Below are positions 18,744 through 27,123 of a stretch of DNA of 64,000 bases, one piece after another. Position 1 is the stretch's first letter; the number at the start of each line of letters is the position of its first letter. The translations under genes were made by a program, and so were the position numbers. The notes beneath the pieces were generated by a model. That model had not been told where the DNA came from. It saw only the letters and a list, made by a program, of their open reading frames with translations, and ran no database searches. Origin of the DNA: Nitrospirota bacterium (lineage in GTDB: Bacteria > Nitrospirota > JACRHJ01). Location: assembly GCA_016212105.1 (NCBI GenBank), contig JACRHJ010000061.1, positions 1-64,000 on the forward strand, written 5' to 3'.

Positions 18744-19076
18744 CTATGCCGCCTTCCTTAAAGGTACCTCAATCCCGCTGGTCTTGATGTTCCAGGCCAG
18801 CGGTTCCTCGTCGACGAACGCCTCCGGCCTGTAGAATACCGGCTCAATGCGCAAGTCCACCTCGTTGCAGATACGAAGAAGCGCAGACCATTCCTCCATG
18901 GATTCCGGGTGGAAGTCTGGTGAGACGAATGCGGCGTCTATGTCGCTGTATTCGTGCACGGCGCCCTTTGCGTACGAGCCGTAAAGGTAAACCTTCACGA
19001 GCCTGTAGCCGGCGGCGTCAATCTTCTCCGCGACGGTTTCAATCTTAGCGATTATTTCAGACCTGTCTCCAGCCAT
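18744..19076 (-). CDS. lone MNT-type nucleotidyltransferase
   Basis: 110 residues. Motif VYLYGSYAKGAVHEYSDID gives the GSY...DxD catalytic core, and a third Asp is expected in VDLRIEPVF. No HEPN gene is next to it. It is one of three such proteins in the window (also 17161 and 41290). It resembles the 41290 protein in its C-terminal half (RIEPV-F). Downstream of dusB in the same direction. Confidence 0.82.
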   Translation of the reverse strand: MAGDRSEIIAKIETVAEKIDAAGYRLVKVYLYGSYAKGAVHEYSDIDAAFVSPDFHPESMEEWSALLRICNEVDLRIEPVFYRPEAFVDEEPLAWNIKTSGIEVPLRKAA

Positions 19077-19112
19077 TTCAGGAACTCCCTATTCGTTTGT
19101 GTCACCTCAACT

Positions 19113-20159
19113 TCATGAAGGCCCGACGCACGGGTCGGTCTTTACATAATAATAGCCGTCCTCCACACAGCCTCCTGTATGGGACCTGAGCGTTGCCCCG
19201 GCCGTAAAAAAACCCTCCACCGCCTCCGTGAACGCCTCGACCGTCTCGACATGGTTCACGACCCGCCGGAACTCGGCCGCGCCGTTCATGCACTTCGAGT
19301 ACCAGGCGGCATGCTTGCGCATCAGCTTCACACCCACAACCTTGTTCCTCATGCGCGCGACCACCGCGTTCAGGTGGGCGAGCAGCATATCTCCGCGCTC
19401 GGTGACAGTCGGCGGAGCGGGCAGGACGCCGGTGGCGATGTAGGCCTCCACCTCACGGAATATCCACGGGTTCCCGAGCGCCCCCCGCCCAATCATCACG
19501 AGGTCGCAGCCGGTCGTATCCAGCATCCGCTTCGCGTCGTGGGCGGACAGGACGTCGCCGTTTCCCATTACCGGGATGCCGACCGCCTCCTTCACGCGTG
19601 CAATCGAAGTCCAGTCGGCGTGTCCGGAAAAGCCCTGCTTCGCGTACCGCCCGTGCACCGCGACCGCGGCCGCGCCGGAGGCCTCGGCCATCCGTGCGAA
19701 CTCGACCGCGACGAAGTCGGTCTTCTCCCAGCCGGTGCGAATCTTGACCGTGACCGGCACGGACGACGCGGCGACCGTCCTCTTTATCATCTCCTCCGCG
19801 CGGGCCAGGTCCTTGAGCAGCGCGGAGCCGGAGCCGTTCCTGACGACCTTCTTGACCGGGCAGCCCATGTTGATGTCCACGATGTCCGCGCCCTGCCCGG
19901 ACAGAATCCGAGCGGCCTCGGCCATGGACGCGGGCTTCCCGCCGAAGAGCTGGAAGCTGACCGGGCGTTCCTCCGGCACGGACGCGCATACGTCCACCGT
20001 CGCAGGCTGCCTGCGGATGAGGCCCTCGCAGCTTATCATCTCGGTATATACGAGCGCCGCGCCCATCTCCCGGCATATGAGCCGGAACGGCAAGTCGGTT
20101 ATCCCCGCGAGCGGGGCGAGCACCGAGACGCCATTAATTTCAATATTGCCTATGAACAT
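19113..20159 (-). CDS. dusB: tRNA-dihydrouridine synthase, DusB-like
   Basis: 348 residues. FMN enzyme that reduces uridine in tRNA D-loops. Signatures: LAPLAGITDLPFRL, DINMGCPVKKVVRNGSGSAL with the catalytic Cys, IPVMGNGDVLS and MIGRGALGNPWIF. The ATG at 20159 gives the usual MFIGNIEI start. The last codons, KTDPCVGPS, are translated palindromic repeat (ACCCGTGCGTCGGG), so the original end of the gene was replaced or extended by a repeat. Confidence 0.95.
   Translation of the reverse strand: MFIGNIEINGVSVLAPLAGITDLPFRLICREMGAALVYTEMISCEGLIRRQPATVDVCASVPEERPVSFQLFGGKPASMAEAARILSGQGADIVDINMGCPVKKVVRNGSGSALLKDLARAEEMIKRTVAASSVPVTVKIRTGWEKTDFVAVEFARMAEASGAAAVAVHGRYAKQGFSGHADWTSIARVKEAVGIPVMGNGDVLSAHDAKRMLDTTGCDLVMIGRGALGNPWIFREVEAYIATGVLPAPPTVTERGDMLLAHLNAVVARMRNKVVGVKLMRKHAAWYSKCMNGAAEFRRVVNHVETVEAFTEAVEGFFTAGATLRSHTGGCVEDGYYYVKTDPCVGPS
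19117..19148. repeat. GGGCCGAC-family palindrome forming the end of dusB
   Basis: The stem GGCCCGAC-GCAC-GGGTCGGTC matches the family seen at 22313, 27014, 33553, 48967 and 52183. It supplies the last eight sense codons and the stop of dusB. Confidence 0.8.
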
Positions 20160-20174
20160 AGTACCTGTTTTGAC

Positions 20175-20212
20175 TTGCTGTAGGGGAGGGCCTCCGCGCC
20201 CTCCCGTCTTTG
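20175..20212. repeat. GGGAGGGC hairpin between tsaD and dusB
   Basis: GGGGAGGGCCTCCGCGCCCTCCC, a variant of the GGGCGGG family. On the plus strand it is followed by GTCTTT. Confidence 0.75.
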
Positions 20213-21232
20213 CTAACTGTGCATCCTCTCCATCGGCAGATTCGCCTGCGGGTTCAGGTCCAGCCCGGAAACCTTCCCGGCCATGAACAGCCGGTAGCCA
20301 GCCGCGGCTATCATCGCCGCGTTGTCCGTGCAGAGTATCGGAGACGGTATAAGCGCGCGCTTCCCGGCCTTCCCGGCCGCGGCCGTCAACCCATCCCGGA
20401 GCGCCCGGTTCGCCGCAACCCCCCCGGCAATTACGATGTCCCGCGCGCCGGTCGCAACCGCCGCCTGGACGGTCTTCTCGACCAGCACCTCGACGACCGC
20501 CGCCTGGAACGACGCGCATATGTCCGCGACGTCGGCCTCCGGTATCGGCACGCCCTTGTACGCCCGGACGTGGTTCAGCACTGCGGTCTTCAGCCCGGAG
20601 AACGAGAAGTCGAGCGAGCCCGGCTCCAGCCTGCTCCTCGGAAATTTTACCTTTTTCGGGTCACCGGCGGACGCGAGCCGGTCGATAACAGGCCCGCCGG
20701 GGTAGCCCAGTCCCATGAGCTTCGCCACTTTGTCATATGCCTCCCCGGCAGCGTCGTCCCTCGTCTGGCCGAGCTTCTCGTAGTCGCAGCAGCCGCGCAC
20801 GAGGTATATGTGCGTGTGGCCGCCGGATACGACCAGCAGGACGAACGGCATCTCGACGTCGTCCCGCTCCAGGAATATCGCGGATAGATGGCCCTCGATG
20901 TGGTTCACGCCGACCAGCGGAAGCCCTGCGGTATACGCCAGGGCCTTGGCCGCCGAGACGCCGACAAGGAGCGCCCCGATGAGCCCCGGCCCGGCCGTCA
21001 CGGCCACCGCATCGAGTTCATTGAGACGCTTGCCGGACTTGACCAGCGCCTCGTCTATGACCGGCATGATGTTCTCTATGTGCGCGCGCGAGGCGAGCTC
21101 TGGGACTATGCCGCCGTACTGCGCGTGCAGCTCCACCTGCGAGGATATGACGTTCGACAGGATGCGGCGTCCGTCCTCGACCACCGCCGCCGCCGTCTCG
21201 TCGCAGGACGTCTCAATTCCAAGTATAAGCAA
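20213..21232 (-). CDS. tsaD: tRNA N6-threonylcarbamoyladenosine transferase TsaD
   Basis: 339 residues. With TsaB, TsaC and TsaE it makes t6A37 on ANN-decoding tRNAs. Kae1/TsaD signatures: GIETSCDETAAAV at the N-terminus, NHIEGHLSAIF (metal His pair), LLVVSGGHTHIYLV and IAGGVAANRALRDGL. The start is a TTG that gives MLILGIETSCDE, the normal N-terminus. The partner genes are not in the window. Confidence 0.96.
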   Translation of the reverse strand: MLILGIETSCDETAAAVVEDGRRILSNVISSQVELHAQYGGIVPELASRAHIENIMPVIDEALVKSGKRLNELDAVAVTAGPGLIGALLVGVSAAKALAYTAGLPLVGVNHIEGHLSAIFLERDDVEMPFVLLVVSGGHTHIYLVRGCCDYEKLGQTRDDAAGEAYDKVAKLMGLGYPGGPVIDRLASAGDPKKVKFPRSRLEPGSLDFSFSGLKTAVLNHVRAYKGVPIPEADVADICASFQAAVVEVLVEKTVQAAVATGARDIVIAGGVAANRALRDGLTAAAGKAGKRALIPSPILCTDNAAMIAAAGYRLFMAGKVSGLDLNPQANLPMERMHS

Positions 21233-21246
21233 GATTAGGTTCTCTC

Positions 21247-21303
21247 TTAATTCTTCCCCCTCCCCACCCGGGGGGGAGGGGGGTAGGGGGGCTGGGGGTT
21301 CAT
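21247..21303. repeat. CCCCTC-family hairpin
   Basis: Stem CCCCCTCCCC-ACC-CGGGGGGGAGGGGGG followed by TAGGGGGGCTGGGGG, a G-run variant of the family seen near genes across the window. Confidence 0.75.
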
Positions 21304-21309
21304 GCCCAT

Positions 21310-22191
21310 CTATCTCACGATTTCCGATACCCTTACCACATCTATTCCCCGCGCCTTCAGGCGGGGCAGCTCCTCCGCGAGTACCGCGAGGGTCGCCGGG
21401 CGCGGGTGGCCTATGCCGACGGCGACGCCGTCCCGTGCAGCCTTTGCGACGAGTTTCTCCAGCTGCTCCCTTATCCGGGCCGGCTCGTCAATGTCGTCGA
21501 GGAATACGTCCCGCCCCCTGGCCATGACACCGAGACCCCTTGCCTCGGCCAGGGCGGCCGATCCGGACGTCGTCCGGCTGTCAACGAAGTAGAGGCCCCG
21601 CTCCTTCAGGACGCCCATGACGGCCTTCATCGCGCGGGGGTCGCGTGTCAGCGCCGACCCCATGTGGTTGTTGACGCCGGACGCGCTAGGCACGGACTCT
21701 AACCCCTGCGATGTTGCCTCGCTTAGCTCCGCATCGGTCATGCCGGTCAGGAGCGCGCCCGGCCCCAGGCCATGCAGGCTGTCCCCGTCCGGCTGCATCG
21801 GAAGGTGCAGGAGTACCTCCATCCCCGCCGCCTTCGCGGCGAGCGCGGCGTCCGTGGAATGCCTCAGCCCCGGCAGGACCGCGACCGCGACAGGTGCACC
21901 TATCGCCTCGATGTCCGAGAGCGGCGCCATGTTCATGCCAATGTCGTCCATGATTACCGCGACCCGTGGACGAGGCTTCCCGGCCTTGGGCGGTATTTCC
22001 TCGCCCGCGCCAAGTTGTTCCGGCGGCTCGTGCTTTGCGGGAAGTGTTGGCCCGGCTGGTAATTCCACGGCCCTGTCCGGGCTGGTGAACAGGAGGTAGC
22101 CAAGGACGAACGCCGTGACGGCGAGCGTTACGAGCGCAAGCAGGAAGTTGAGCCAGCCGCCTTTGCCTGTTCCTGGTCCCGAAGCCGCCAT
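21310..22191 (-). CDS. divergent polysaccharide deacetylase family protein
   Basis: 293 residues. N-terminal membrane anchor (about 13-34), Pro-rich linker, then a divergent NodB-like domain: VAVIMDDIGMNM (metal Asp pair), VLLHLPMQPDG (metal His), VNNHMGSALT and GIGHPRPATLAVL. The family (DUF610, YibQ-like) is periplasmic and often lies beside envC and ctpA, suggesting a wall role. Those partners are absent here. Confidence 0.9.
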   Translation of the reverse strand: MAASGPGTGKGGWLNFLLALVTLAVTAFVLGYLLFTSPDRAVELPAGPTLPAKHEPPEQLGAGEEIPPKAGKPRPRVAVIMDDIGMNMAPLSDIEAIGAPVAVAVLPGLRHSTDAALAAKAAGMEVLLHLPMQPDGDSLHGLGPGALLTGMTDAELSEATSQGLESVPSASGVNNHMGSALTRDPRAMKAVMGVLKERGLYFVDSRTTSGSAALAEARGLGVMARGRDVFLDDIDEPARIREQLEKLVAKAARDGVAVGIGHPRPATLAVLAEELPRLKARGIDVVRVSEIVR

Positions 22192-22299
22192 ATCAAACCC
22201 GCCCCCTGCTGGTCACATTCAGCCGAACGACCATTGTATGCCAACGAGGGCTGGTTAGTCAAGCGGGCTGATGAAGACAGGCTGGGGCGGGCCGCTGCA

Positions 22300-22350
22300 T
22301 TAAAACAAAGAAAGGGCCGACACACGGGTCGGCCCCTACACAAAAACGGC
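22300..22350. repeat. GGGCCGAC-family palindrome
   Basis: GGGCCGACACACGGGTCGGCCC at 22313-22334, followed by CTACA, 13 bases downstream of the rubrerythrin stop on that strand. Confidence 0.85.
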
Positions 22351-22362
22351 AAAACCAATAGC

Positions 22363-22854
22363 CTACGACACCAGCATGAACTGTTCCTTCGTCGCGCCGC
22401 AGATGGGGCATTTGTCCGGCGCCTCGCCGAGGACGGTGTTCCCGCAGACCTCGCAGACGTGGTAGTCCGGCCCGGCCGACTTCGACATCCCCGCGAGCGC
22501 CTCGGTGAACAGCCCCGCGTGTATCTCCTCGACCTTGTTGGCGACGTCGAAGCTCCACTTGGCCTTCTTGTTGCCATCGGCCTCGGCCACCTTGATGAAG
22601 CCGGGGTACATCTCCGTGAACTCGTGGGTCTCACCGCCGATGGCCGAGTTCAGGTTGACGACCGTGTCTCCTATGCCGTCCATGATGCCCAGGTGGTTGT
22701 GGGCGTGTACCGTCTCGGCCGCGGCCGCCGCGCGGAAGAGCTTGGCAATCTGCGGGAAACCCTCCGCGTCCGCCTTCTTTGCGAAAGCTAGGTACTTCCT
22801 GTTTGCCTGGGACTCGCCCGCGAAGGCCGCGGCGAGGTTGTCGAGTGTCGCCAT
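22363..22854 (-). CDS. rubrerythrin
   Basis: 163 residues. A four-helix diiron domain (ESQANRKYLAFAKKA and later EVETVHAHNH/EEIHAGLF type ligands) is followed by a C-terminal rubredoxin-like domain with CEVCGN and CPICGA. Rubrerythrins reduce hydrogen peroxide in anaerobes and microaerophiles. It lies alone between repeat blocks. ATG at 22854. Confidence 0.94.
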   Translation of the reverse strand: MATLDNLAAAFAGESQANRKYLAFAKKADAEGFPQIAKLFRAAAAAETVHAHNHLGIMDGIGDTVVNLNSAIGGETHEFTEMYPGFIKVAEADGNKKAKWSFDVANKVEEIHAGLFTEALAGMSKSAGPDYHVCEVCGNTVLGEAPDKCPICGATKEQFMLVS

Positions 22855-23205
22855 GTCGATGGCTCCTTCCTATGTTAGTGGTTAGTTGATTGCCGTGCGG
22901 TTTGCATCTGACAATAATAGCACAACTTCAAGCCGACCGATGAACCAAATCCGTCATTCCCGCCCCGGCTTCAGGCATACCGGGGTAAACTCCGGCGGGA
23001 ATCCAGGAATTTGTAGTTGTCTTCATGTAGGGGCGGGTCCCCGTGCCCGCCCTCTCCAAAGCCAGGGCACCCACAGAGGGGTGCCCCTACAAATGGTGCG
23101 GGCGCAGTGAACTGCGCCCCTACAATTTCATCATATACAGGCGGGTTCTTCGAGGAGCCTGCCCCGGTACGCCTAAAGCCGGGGCTCAGAATGACACCGT
23201 TCGCG
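22855..23205. repeat. gene-free stretch filled by palindromic repeats
   Basis: Contains the compound TCATTCCCGCC...GGCGGGAATCC unit (22951-23008), GGGCGGGTCCCCGTGCCCGCC (23031-23053), a GGGCACCC hairpin pair (23062-23092), GGGCGCAGTGAACTGCGCCC (23100-23120) and an AGGCGGGTTCTTCG...AGAATGACA unit (23138-23195). The first 60 bases upstream of rubrerythrin should hold its promoter. Confidence 0.85.
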
Positions 23206-23637
23206 CTACCCCGCGTCCCGCTCTATCTCGCGCCTGAGGATAGCCTTCAGGGCCTCTATCACCTTTATCGCCTGCGCCCTGGTGCGGACCCTGTCCATGC
23301 CGAGCCGTTTATGTATGAAACCTTCGAGACGCCCGGGGTTGTCCGACCAGCCGAGCGCGCCGGACAGCTTCGCTATAAGCGCCCTCTGCGCGGGCGTGAC
23401 CATCTCTATCAGCTTGCCGGTCTCCGTCCTGGCAGGGACGCCGAAAATTCTGGATCCGCCCTCCGGGAAGCCCAGCTCGCGGAAATGCTCCATGACCCTG
23501 AAGAAGCCCTCCGGGGTCAGGTCCTTTGAAGATGCCGCGTCCCCGTAAAGCGCGAGTATCTCCCTGTACTCCTCGCCGGTCAGGCCCAGCCTGGTCTTCG
23601 CCAGGTGTATCAGCTTTATCTGCCCCGTGCTTATCAT
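23206..23637 (-). CDS. GemA-like (DUF1018) protein, phage Mu family
   Basis: 143 residues from an ATG at 23637 with GGAGGGGG upstream. Matches the DUF1018/gp16 pattern: an N-terminal IKLIHLAKTRLGLTGEEYRE segment and a C-terminal GFIHKRLGMDRVR-type helix. In phage Mu the GemA protein modulates host transcription. No other phage gene is near, so this is either an isolated remnant or a domesticated copy. The open frame is intact. Confidence 0.8.
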   Translation of the reverse strand: MISTGQIKLIHLAKTRLGLTGEEYREILALYGDAASSKDLTPEGFFRVMEHFRELGFPEGGSRIFGVPARTETGKLIEMVTPAQRALIAKLSGALGWSDNPGRLEGFIHKRLGMDRVRTRAQAIKVIEALKAILRREIERDAG

Positions 23638-23726
23638 GGCGCGCCCCCTCCCGGAGGTATAATGCCGCTGCCTATCTAAAGTATAGCACCGGGTGTGCGT
23701 GAATAACAGGGCGGACGCCATTTTAA

Positions 23727-23755
23727 TTGACTGTCCCTTCCCCAAGTAGTATCAT
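23727..23755 (+). promoter_or_regulatory. sigma70-type promoter of the PIN-PhoH gene
   Basis: TTGACT (23727-23732), 17 bases, TATCAT (23750-23755), about 50 bases before the ATG at 23810. Confidence 0.65.
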
Positions 23756-23809
23756 GAAAATCAAGAGGACGGGCAGTCCGTCCGGAACTCCAGAGCCACA
23801 GGGGGTACG

Positions 23810-25132
23810 ATGAAAAAGACATTTGTGCTCGACACCAACGTCCTGTTGCACGACCCGAACTCCATATTTGCATTCGCGGACAACGACGTCGTCATACCCA
23901 TCGTCGTGATAGAGGAGCTGGACAAGTTCAAGAAGGGCCTGGACGAGATCGGCAGGAACGCCAGGCAGGTGTCGAGGCATCTGGACGAGCTTCGTCTCAG
24001 GAACAAGCTCTCGGACGGCGTGACCCTCGATTCCGGCGGTATGCTCAGGGTGGAACTGAACCACAAGCACGAGGAGCCCTGCCCCCTGCCGATGGAACTC
24101 GACGCGGGCGTGCCGGACAACCGGATACTGATGATAGCCCTCTGCCTTTCGAAGGATTTGGGAGGCGCGCCGGTCGTCCTCGTGACGAAGGACACAAACC
24201 TCAGGATAAAGGCCGACGCGCTGGGCCTCCGCACGGAGGACTACGAGACCGAAGGGGTTGACATATCGGAGCTTTACACCGGCGAGGCGGTACTGGAGGC
24301 CGGCCCCGACGAGGTGAACCGCTTCTTCGACGCGGGCGAGATGCCAGTCGCGGACGGGGAGTACTACCCGAACCAGTTTGTCCTTATCAGGGACACGATG
24401 AACCCGAACCATACCGCGCTCTCGAAGTACGTCCTCAAGAAGAAGGCGCTCGTCGCGCTCAAGGGCTCCCGCCAGGGGGTCTGGGGCCTGACCGCCCGGA
24501 ACAAGGAACAGAACTACGCGCTCGACCTCCTGCTGGACGACGACATCTCGCTCGTCACGCTCGTCGGGCAGGCGGGCACCGGCAAGACGCTCCTCGCGCT
24601 TGCCGCGGGGCTGGAGAAGACCGTCGAGGAGCGGGTGTACAACAGGCTGGTCGTTTCCCGGCCGATATTCCCGCTGGGCCGGGACCTGGGATTCCTTCCC
24701 GGCGACGTGGAAGAAAAATTAAAACCCTGGATGCAGCCGATATTCGACAACCTCGAATACCTGATGGGCGCGCCGGAGGGCCGGGGCAGGAAGCACAAGG
24801 ACTTCCACGGCCTGGTGGACCTGGGCATGCTGGAACTGGAGCCGCTGACCTACATACGAGGCAGGAGCATGCCGAACAGGTACCTTATAGTGGACGAGGC
24901 CCAGAACCTGACCCCTCACGAGATAAAGACGATAATAACCCGCGCGGGCGAGGGTACGAAGATAGTCCTGACCGGCGACCCGTACCAGATAGACAACCCG
25001 TACATCGACTCCTCCAGCAACGGCCTGACGTTCGTCGCGGAGAGGTTCAAGGACGAGGACATCTCCGGGCACATAACGCTCAAGAAGGGCGAGCGCTCGG
25101 AACTGGCGGAGCGCGCGGCACGGCTCTTGTGA
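23810..25132 (+). CDS. PIN domain-PhoH family ATPase (YlaK/PhoH2 type)
   Basis: 440 residues. The N-terminal PIN domain (about 1-140) has the acidic start KTFVLDTNVLLHDP. The C-terminal PhoH helicase domain has Walker A GQAGTGKTLLALAAG, Walker B YLIVDEAQNLT and VLTGDPYQID. Characterised PhoH2 proteins unwind and cut RNA. It stands alone with its own promoter. The downstream 200 bases hold an inverted repeat and the haem-block promoter. Confidence 0.94.
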   Translation: MKKTFVLDTNVLLHDPNSIFAFADNDVVIPIVVIEELDKFKKGLDEIGRNARQVSRHLDELRLRNKLSDGVTLDSGGMLRVELNHKHEEPCPLPMELDAGVPDNRILMIALCLSKDLGGAPVVLVTKDTNLRIKADALGLRTEDYETEGVDISELYTGEAVLEAGPDEVNRFFDAGEMPVADGEYYPNQFVLIRDTMNPNHTALSKYVLKKKALVALKGSRQGVWGLTARNKEQNYALDLLLDDDISLVTLVGQAGTGKTLLALAAGLEKTVEERVYNRLVVSRPIFPLGRDLGFLPGDVEEKLKPWMQPIFDNLEYLMGAPEGRGRKHKDFHGLVDLGMLELEPLTYIRGRSMPNRYLIVDEAQNLTPHEIKTIITRAGEGTKIVLTGDPYQIDNPYIDSSSNGLTFVAERFKDEDISGHITLKKGERSELAERAARLL

Positions 25133-25177
25133 TAATCTGACTAATATCAGAGAGTTAAAGATTATCCTTGCAAAAAC

Positions 25178-25202
25178 CGTAATAAGGATAGCCCTTATTA
25201 CG
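25178..25202. other. 10-bp perfect inverted repeat downstream of the PhoH gene
   Basis: CGTAATAAGG (25178-25187) and CCTTATTACG (25193-25202) around a 5-base loop. The half-site GCGTAATAAG occurs again at 25228-25237. There is no T-run after it, so it is not a typical terminator. It could be a regulator site or an RNA end. Confidence 0.5.
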
Positions 25203-25272
25203 CAAATCGCCGTAATTGCGTAATAAGTCTGTTGACGTAAATTATAGCCAGTGGTAGGCAATCCTATTTCTC

Positions 25273-25302
25273 TTGACTTTGCCGCCCCGACAACCTTATA
25301 AT
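25273..25302 (+). promoter_or_regulatory. sigma70-type promoter of the ccsA/haem block
   Basis: TTGACT (25273-25278), 18 bases, perfect TATAAT (25297-25302). The leader to the first small gene is about 40 bases. Confidence 0.7.
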
Positions 25303-25344
25303 TTAGAAGTTTTGGGCTATGCGTCAACTTCCGGAGGCAAGGCT

Positions 25345-25524
25345 TTGACATTCTTGTATGGACTGATGATACCGGTCGGGCTGTTCGGGCTCGGCTGGGG
25401 TTTCTGGGCCGCGCACAACGCGAAGAGGCCGCTGGACATAGTCGGCTCGTTCGTCATAATAATCGGGTTCGTCGTGGCCCTGCTCGGGACGCTGCTCGTC
25501 TGCGTGCCGGGCTTTTTCAGCTGA
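25345..25524 (+). CDS. small two-helix membrane protein
   Basis: 59 residues from a TTG with GGAGG about 7 bases upstream. Two hydrophobic helices (about 5-22 and 31-53), with Gly-rich interfaces, form a hairpin. A longer frame from 25273 would begin inside the promoter -35 and is rejected. First gene of the haem block and 13 bases before the next. I do not know the family. Confidence 0.6.
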   Translation: MTFLYGLMIPVGLFGLGWGFWAAHNAKRPLDIVGSFVIIIGFVVALLGTLLVCVPGFFS

Positions 25525-25537
25525 TAAGGTGCTCGCA

Positions 25538-26002
25538 ATGGACAAGTCCACCGTCCTCAGGTTCTTCAGAAACGGCATCCTCATATTCCTCGTGATGTTC
25601 GCGATGGTATGGGCGAAGACGTATCACGCGGGAAACGCCCAGTTCAACGAGGGCGAGAAAAACCTGAAGATAAACAATGTCAAGGACGCGATAACCAACT
25701 ACGAGACGGCTATCCACATGTACACGCCGTTATCGGGGTACGTGCCGGACTCCGCGCAGAGGCTCTGGGAGATAGGCCAGGACTTCGAGAAGTCCGGCGA
25801 CTACGACTGGGCGCTTATCGCATACCGGTCTCTCAGGAGCAGCTTCTACGCGGTACGGAGCTTCTACACCCCGTACCAGGAATGGATAGACCGCACGGAG
25901 AAGCAGATAGACCTGGTCCTCGCGGCTAAGCAGCAGCAGGAGATGTCCGCGCGGCCGGTCAACCCCCAGGAACCCATTTCAGGCGGGCCACAGTCCAGAT
26001 GA
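25538..26002 (+). CDS. membrane-anchored helical (TPR-like) protein upstream of ccsA
   Basis: 154 residues; the ATG at 25538 has AAGGTG six bases upstream. One N-terminal membrane anchor (about 11-29), then a periplasmic helical domain with a TPR-like pair: KNLKINNVKDAITNYETAI and EKSGDYDWALIAYRSLRSS. It overlaps ccsA by 4 bases, so the pair should be co-translated. It may assist cytochrome c assembly in the periplasm; that is inference from context. Confidence 0.78.
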   Translation: MDKSTVLRFFRNGILIFLVMFAMVWAKTYHAGNAQFNEGEKNLKINNVKDAITNYETAIHMYTPLSGYVPDSAQRLWEIGQDFEKSGDYDWALIAYRSLRSSFYAVRSFYTPYQEWIDRTEKQIDLVLAAKQQQEMSARPVNPQEPISGGPQSR

Positions 26003-26814
26003 GCAGGATACTCTTCGGCACAACGCTTTTCTTCTATTTCCTCGGCACCTTCCACTGCCTGCTGTACCTCATCAACCAGCGCGAGGGGATAGGGAAGGTC
26101 TGCCAGGTAGCGACCATAGCCGGCTTCGGCTTCCACACGCTCTCCCTCATATACAGCACCGTCCAGACCGGGTACGTCCCGATGACGAACATCCGCGAGT
26201 CGCTTGCCTTCTACGCCTGGGCGATAGTCCTGATATACCTGATACTCGAGTACCGCTACAAGATACGCGTCCTGGGCGCGTTCGTCATACCGCTCGCGTT
26301 TATAGCCATCGTGGTCTCGCTGACCTTCCCGATAGTGGACACCCCGCTCCCGGAGTACTTCAAGAGCGCGTGGCTGGGAATCCACACGACGCTCGCGTTC
26401 CTCGCGGACGCAGCCTTCGCCATCGCGTTCGGCGTCGGTATAATGTACATAATCCAGGAGCGGCAGTTGAAGCACAAGACCGCGGGCGCGTTCTACCGCC
26501 GGCTGCCGTCGCTCGACGTCCTCGACGAGCTGAACTACAAGTCGGTGGCGATAGGCTTTCCGCTCCTGACGCTCGCCATAGTCAGCGGCTCCATCTGGGC
26601 GAACTCGGTCTGGGGCAACTATTGGGGCTGGGAGCCCAAGGAGATATGGTCGCTCATCACCTGGCTGGTTTACGCGGTGTACCTGCACGCGCGCCTCATA
26701 TCCGGGTGGCGCGGCCGCAAGGCGGCGTACCTCGCGGTGGCCGGGTTCCTGATAGTGATATTCACCTTCCTGGGCGTAAATCTGTTGTTGCCGGGCAAGC
26801 ACGCGTTCCAGTAG
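25999..26814 (+). CDS. ccsA: CcsA/ResC/HemX-type cytochrome c assembly protein
   Basis: 271 residues with eight predicted membrane helices. The periplasmic tryptophan-rich motif is WGNYWGWEPKEIWSLITW, the haem-handling signature of CcsA/CcmC-type proteins. Located directly upstream of hemA, the place where HemX-type proteins are common. HemX and CcsA are hard to tell apart by sequence; the full WGxxW motif favours cytochrome c assembly. Confidence 0.88.
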   Translation: MSRILFGTTLFFYFLGTFHCLLYLINQREGIGKVCQVATIAGFGFHTLSLIYSTVQTGYVPMTNIRESLAFYAWAIVLIYLILEYRYKIRVLGAFVIPLAFIAIVVSLTFPIVDTPLPEYFKSAWLGIHTTLAFLADAAFAIAFGVGIMYIIQERQLKHKTAGAFYRRLPSLDVLDELNYKSVAIGFPLLTLAIVSGSIWANSVWGNYWGWEPKEIWSLITWLVYAVYLHARLISGWRGRKAAYLAVAGFLIVIFTFLGVNLLLPGKHAFQ

Positions 26815-27123
26815 GGGGCAACGGTTGTCATTGCGAGGAGTCCCGCGTTTCGCGTGACGACGCGGCAATCTACTCCTTTGTCCGTCATTCCCGCGAAAGC
26901 GGGAATCCAGTGACTTTGCCTGTCATTCCGAGCGAAGTCGAGGAATCTGCTGTTTTGTTTGAAGAGTAAAGCAGGTCCCTCCACGTTGGTCGGGACGACA
27001 ACAACTACACAGGAAGGGCCGACACACGGGTCGGCCCCTACATATAGAAGCAACGGATTTATTATTCAATCCACTCTCCTTGCGGGAGAGGGGTTGAGGT
27101 GAGGGGTTTCCACCAGGTTTCTC
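26815..27123. repeat. gene-free stretch filled by palindromic repeats before hemA
   Basis: In order: a CATTGCGAGGAGTCCCGCG unit (26828-26873), TCATTCCCGCGAAAGCGGGA (26884-26909), a TCATTCCGAGCGAAGTCGAG unit (26923-26955), GGGCCGACACACGGGTCGGCCC (27014-27036) and a CCCCTC hairpin (27069-27110) whose GAGGTGAGGGGTTT tail lies just before the hemA start. Confidence 0.88.
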
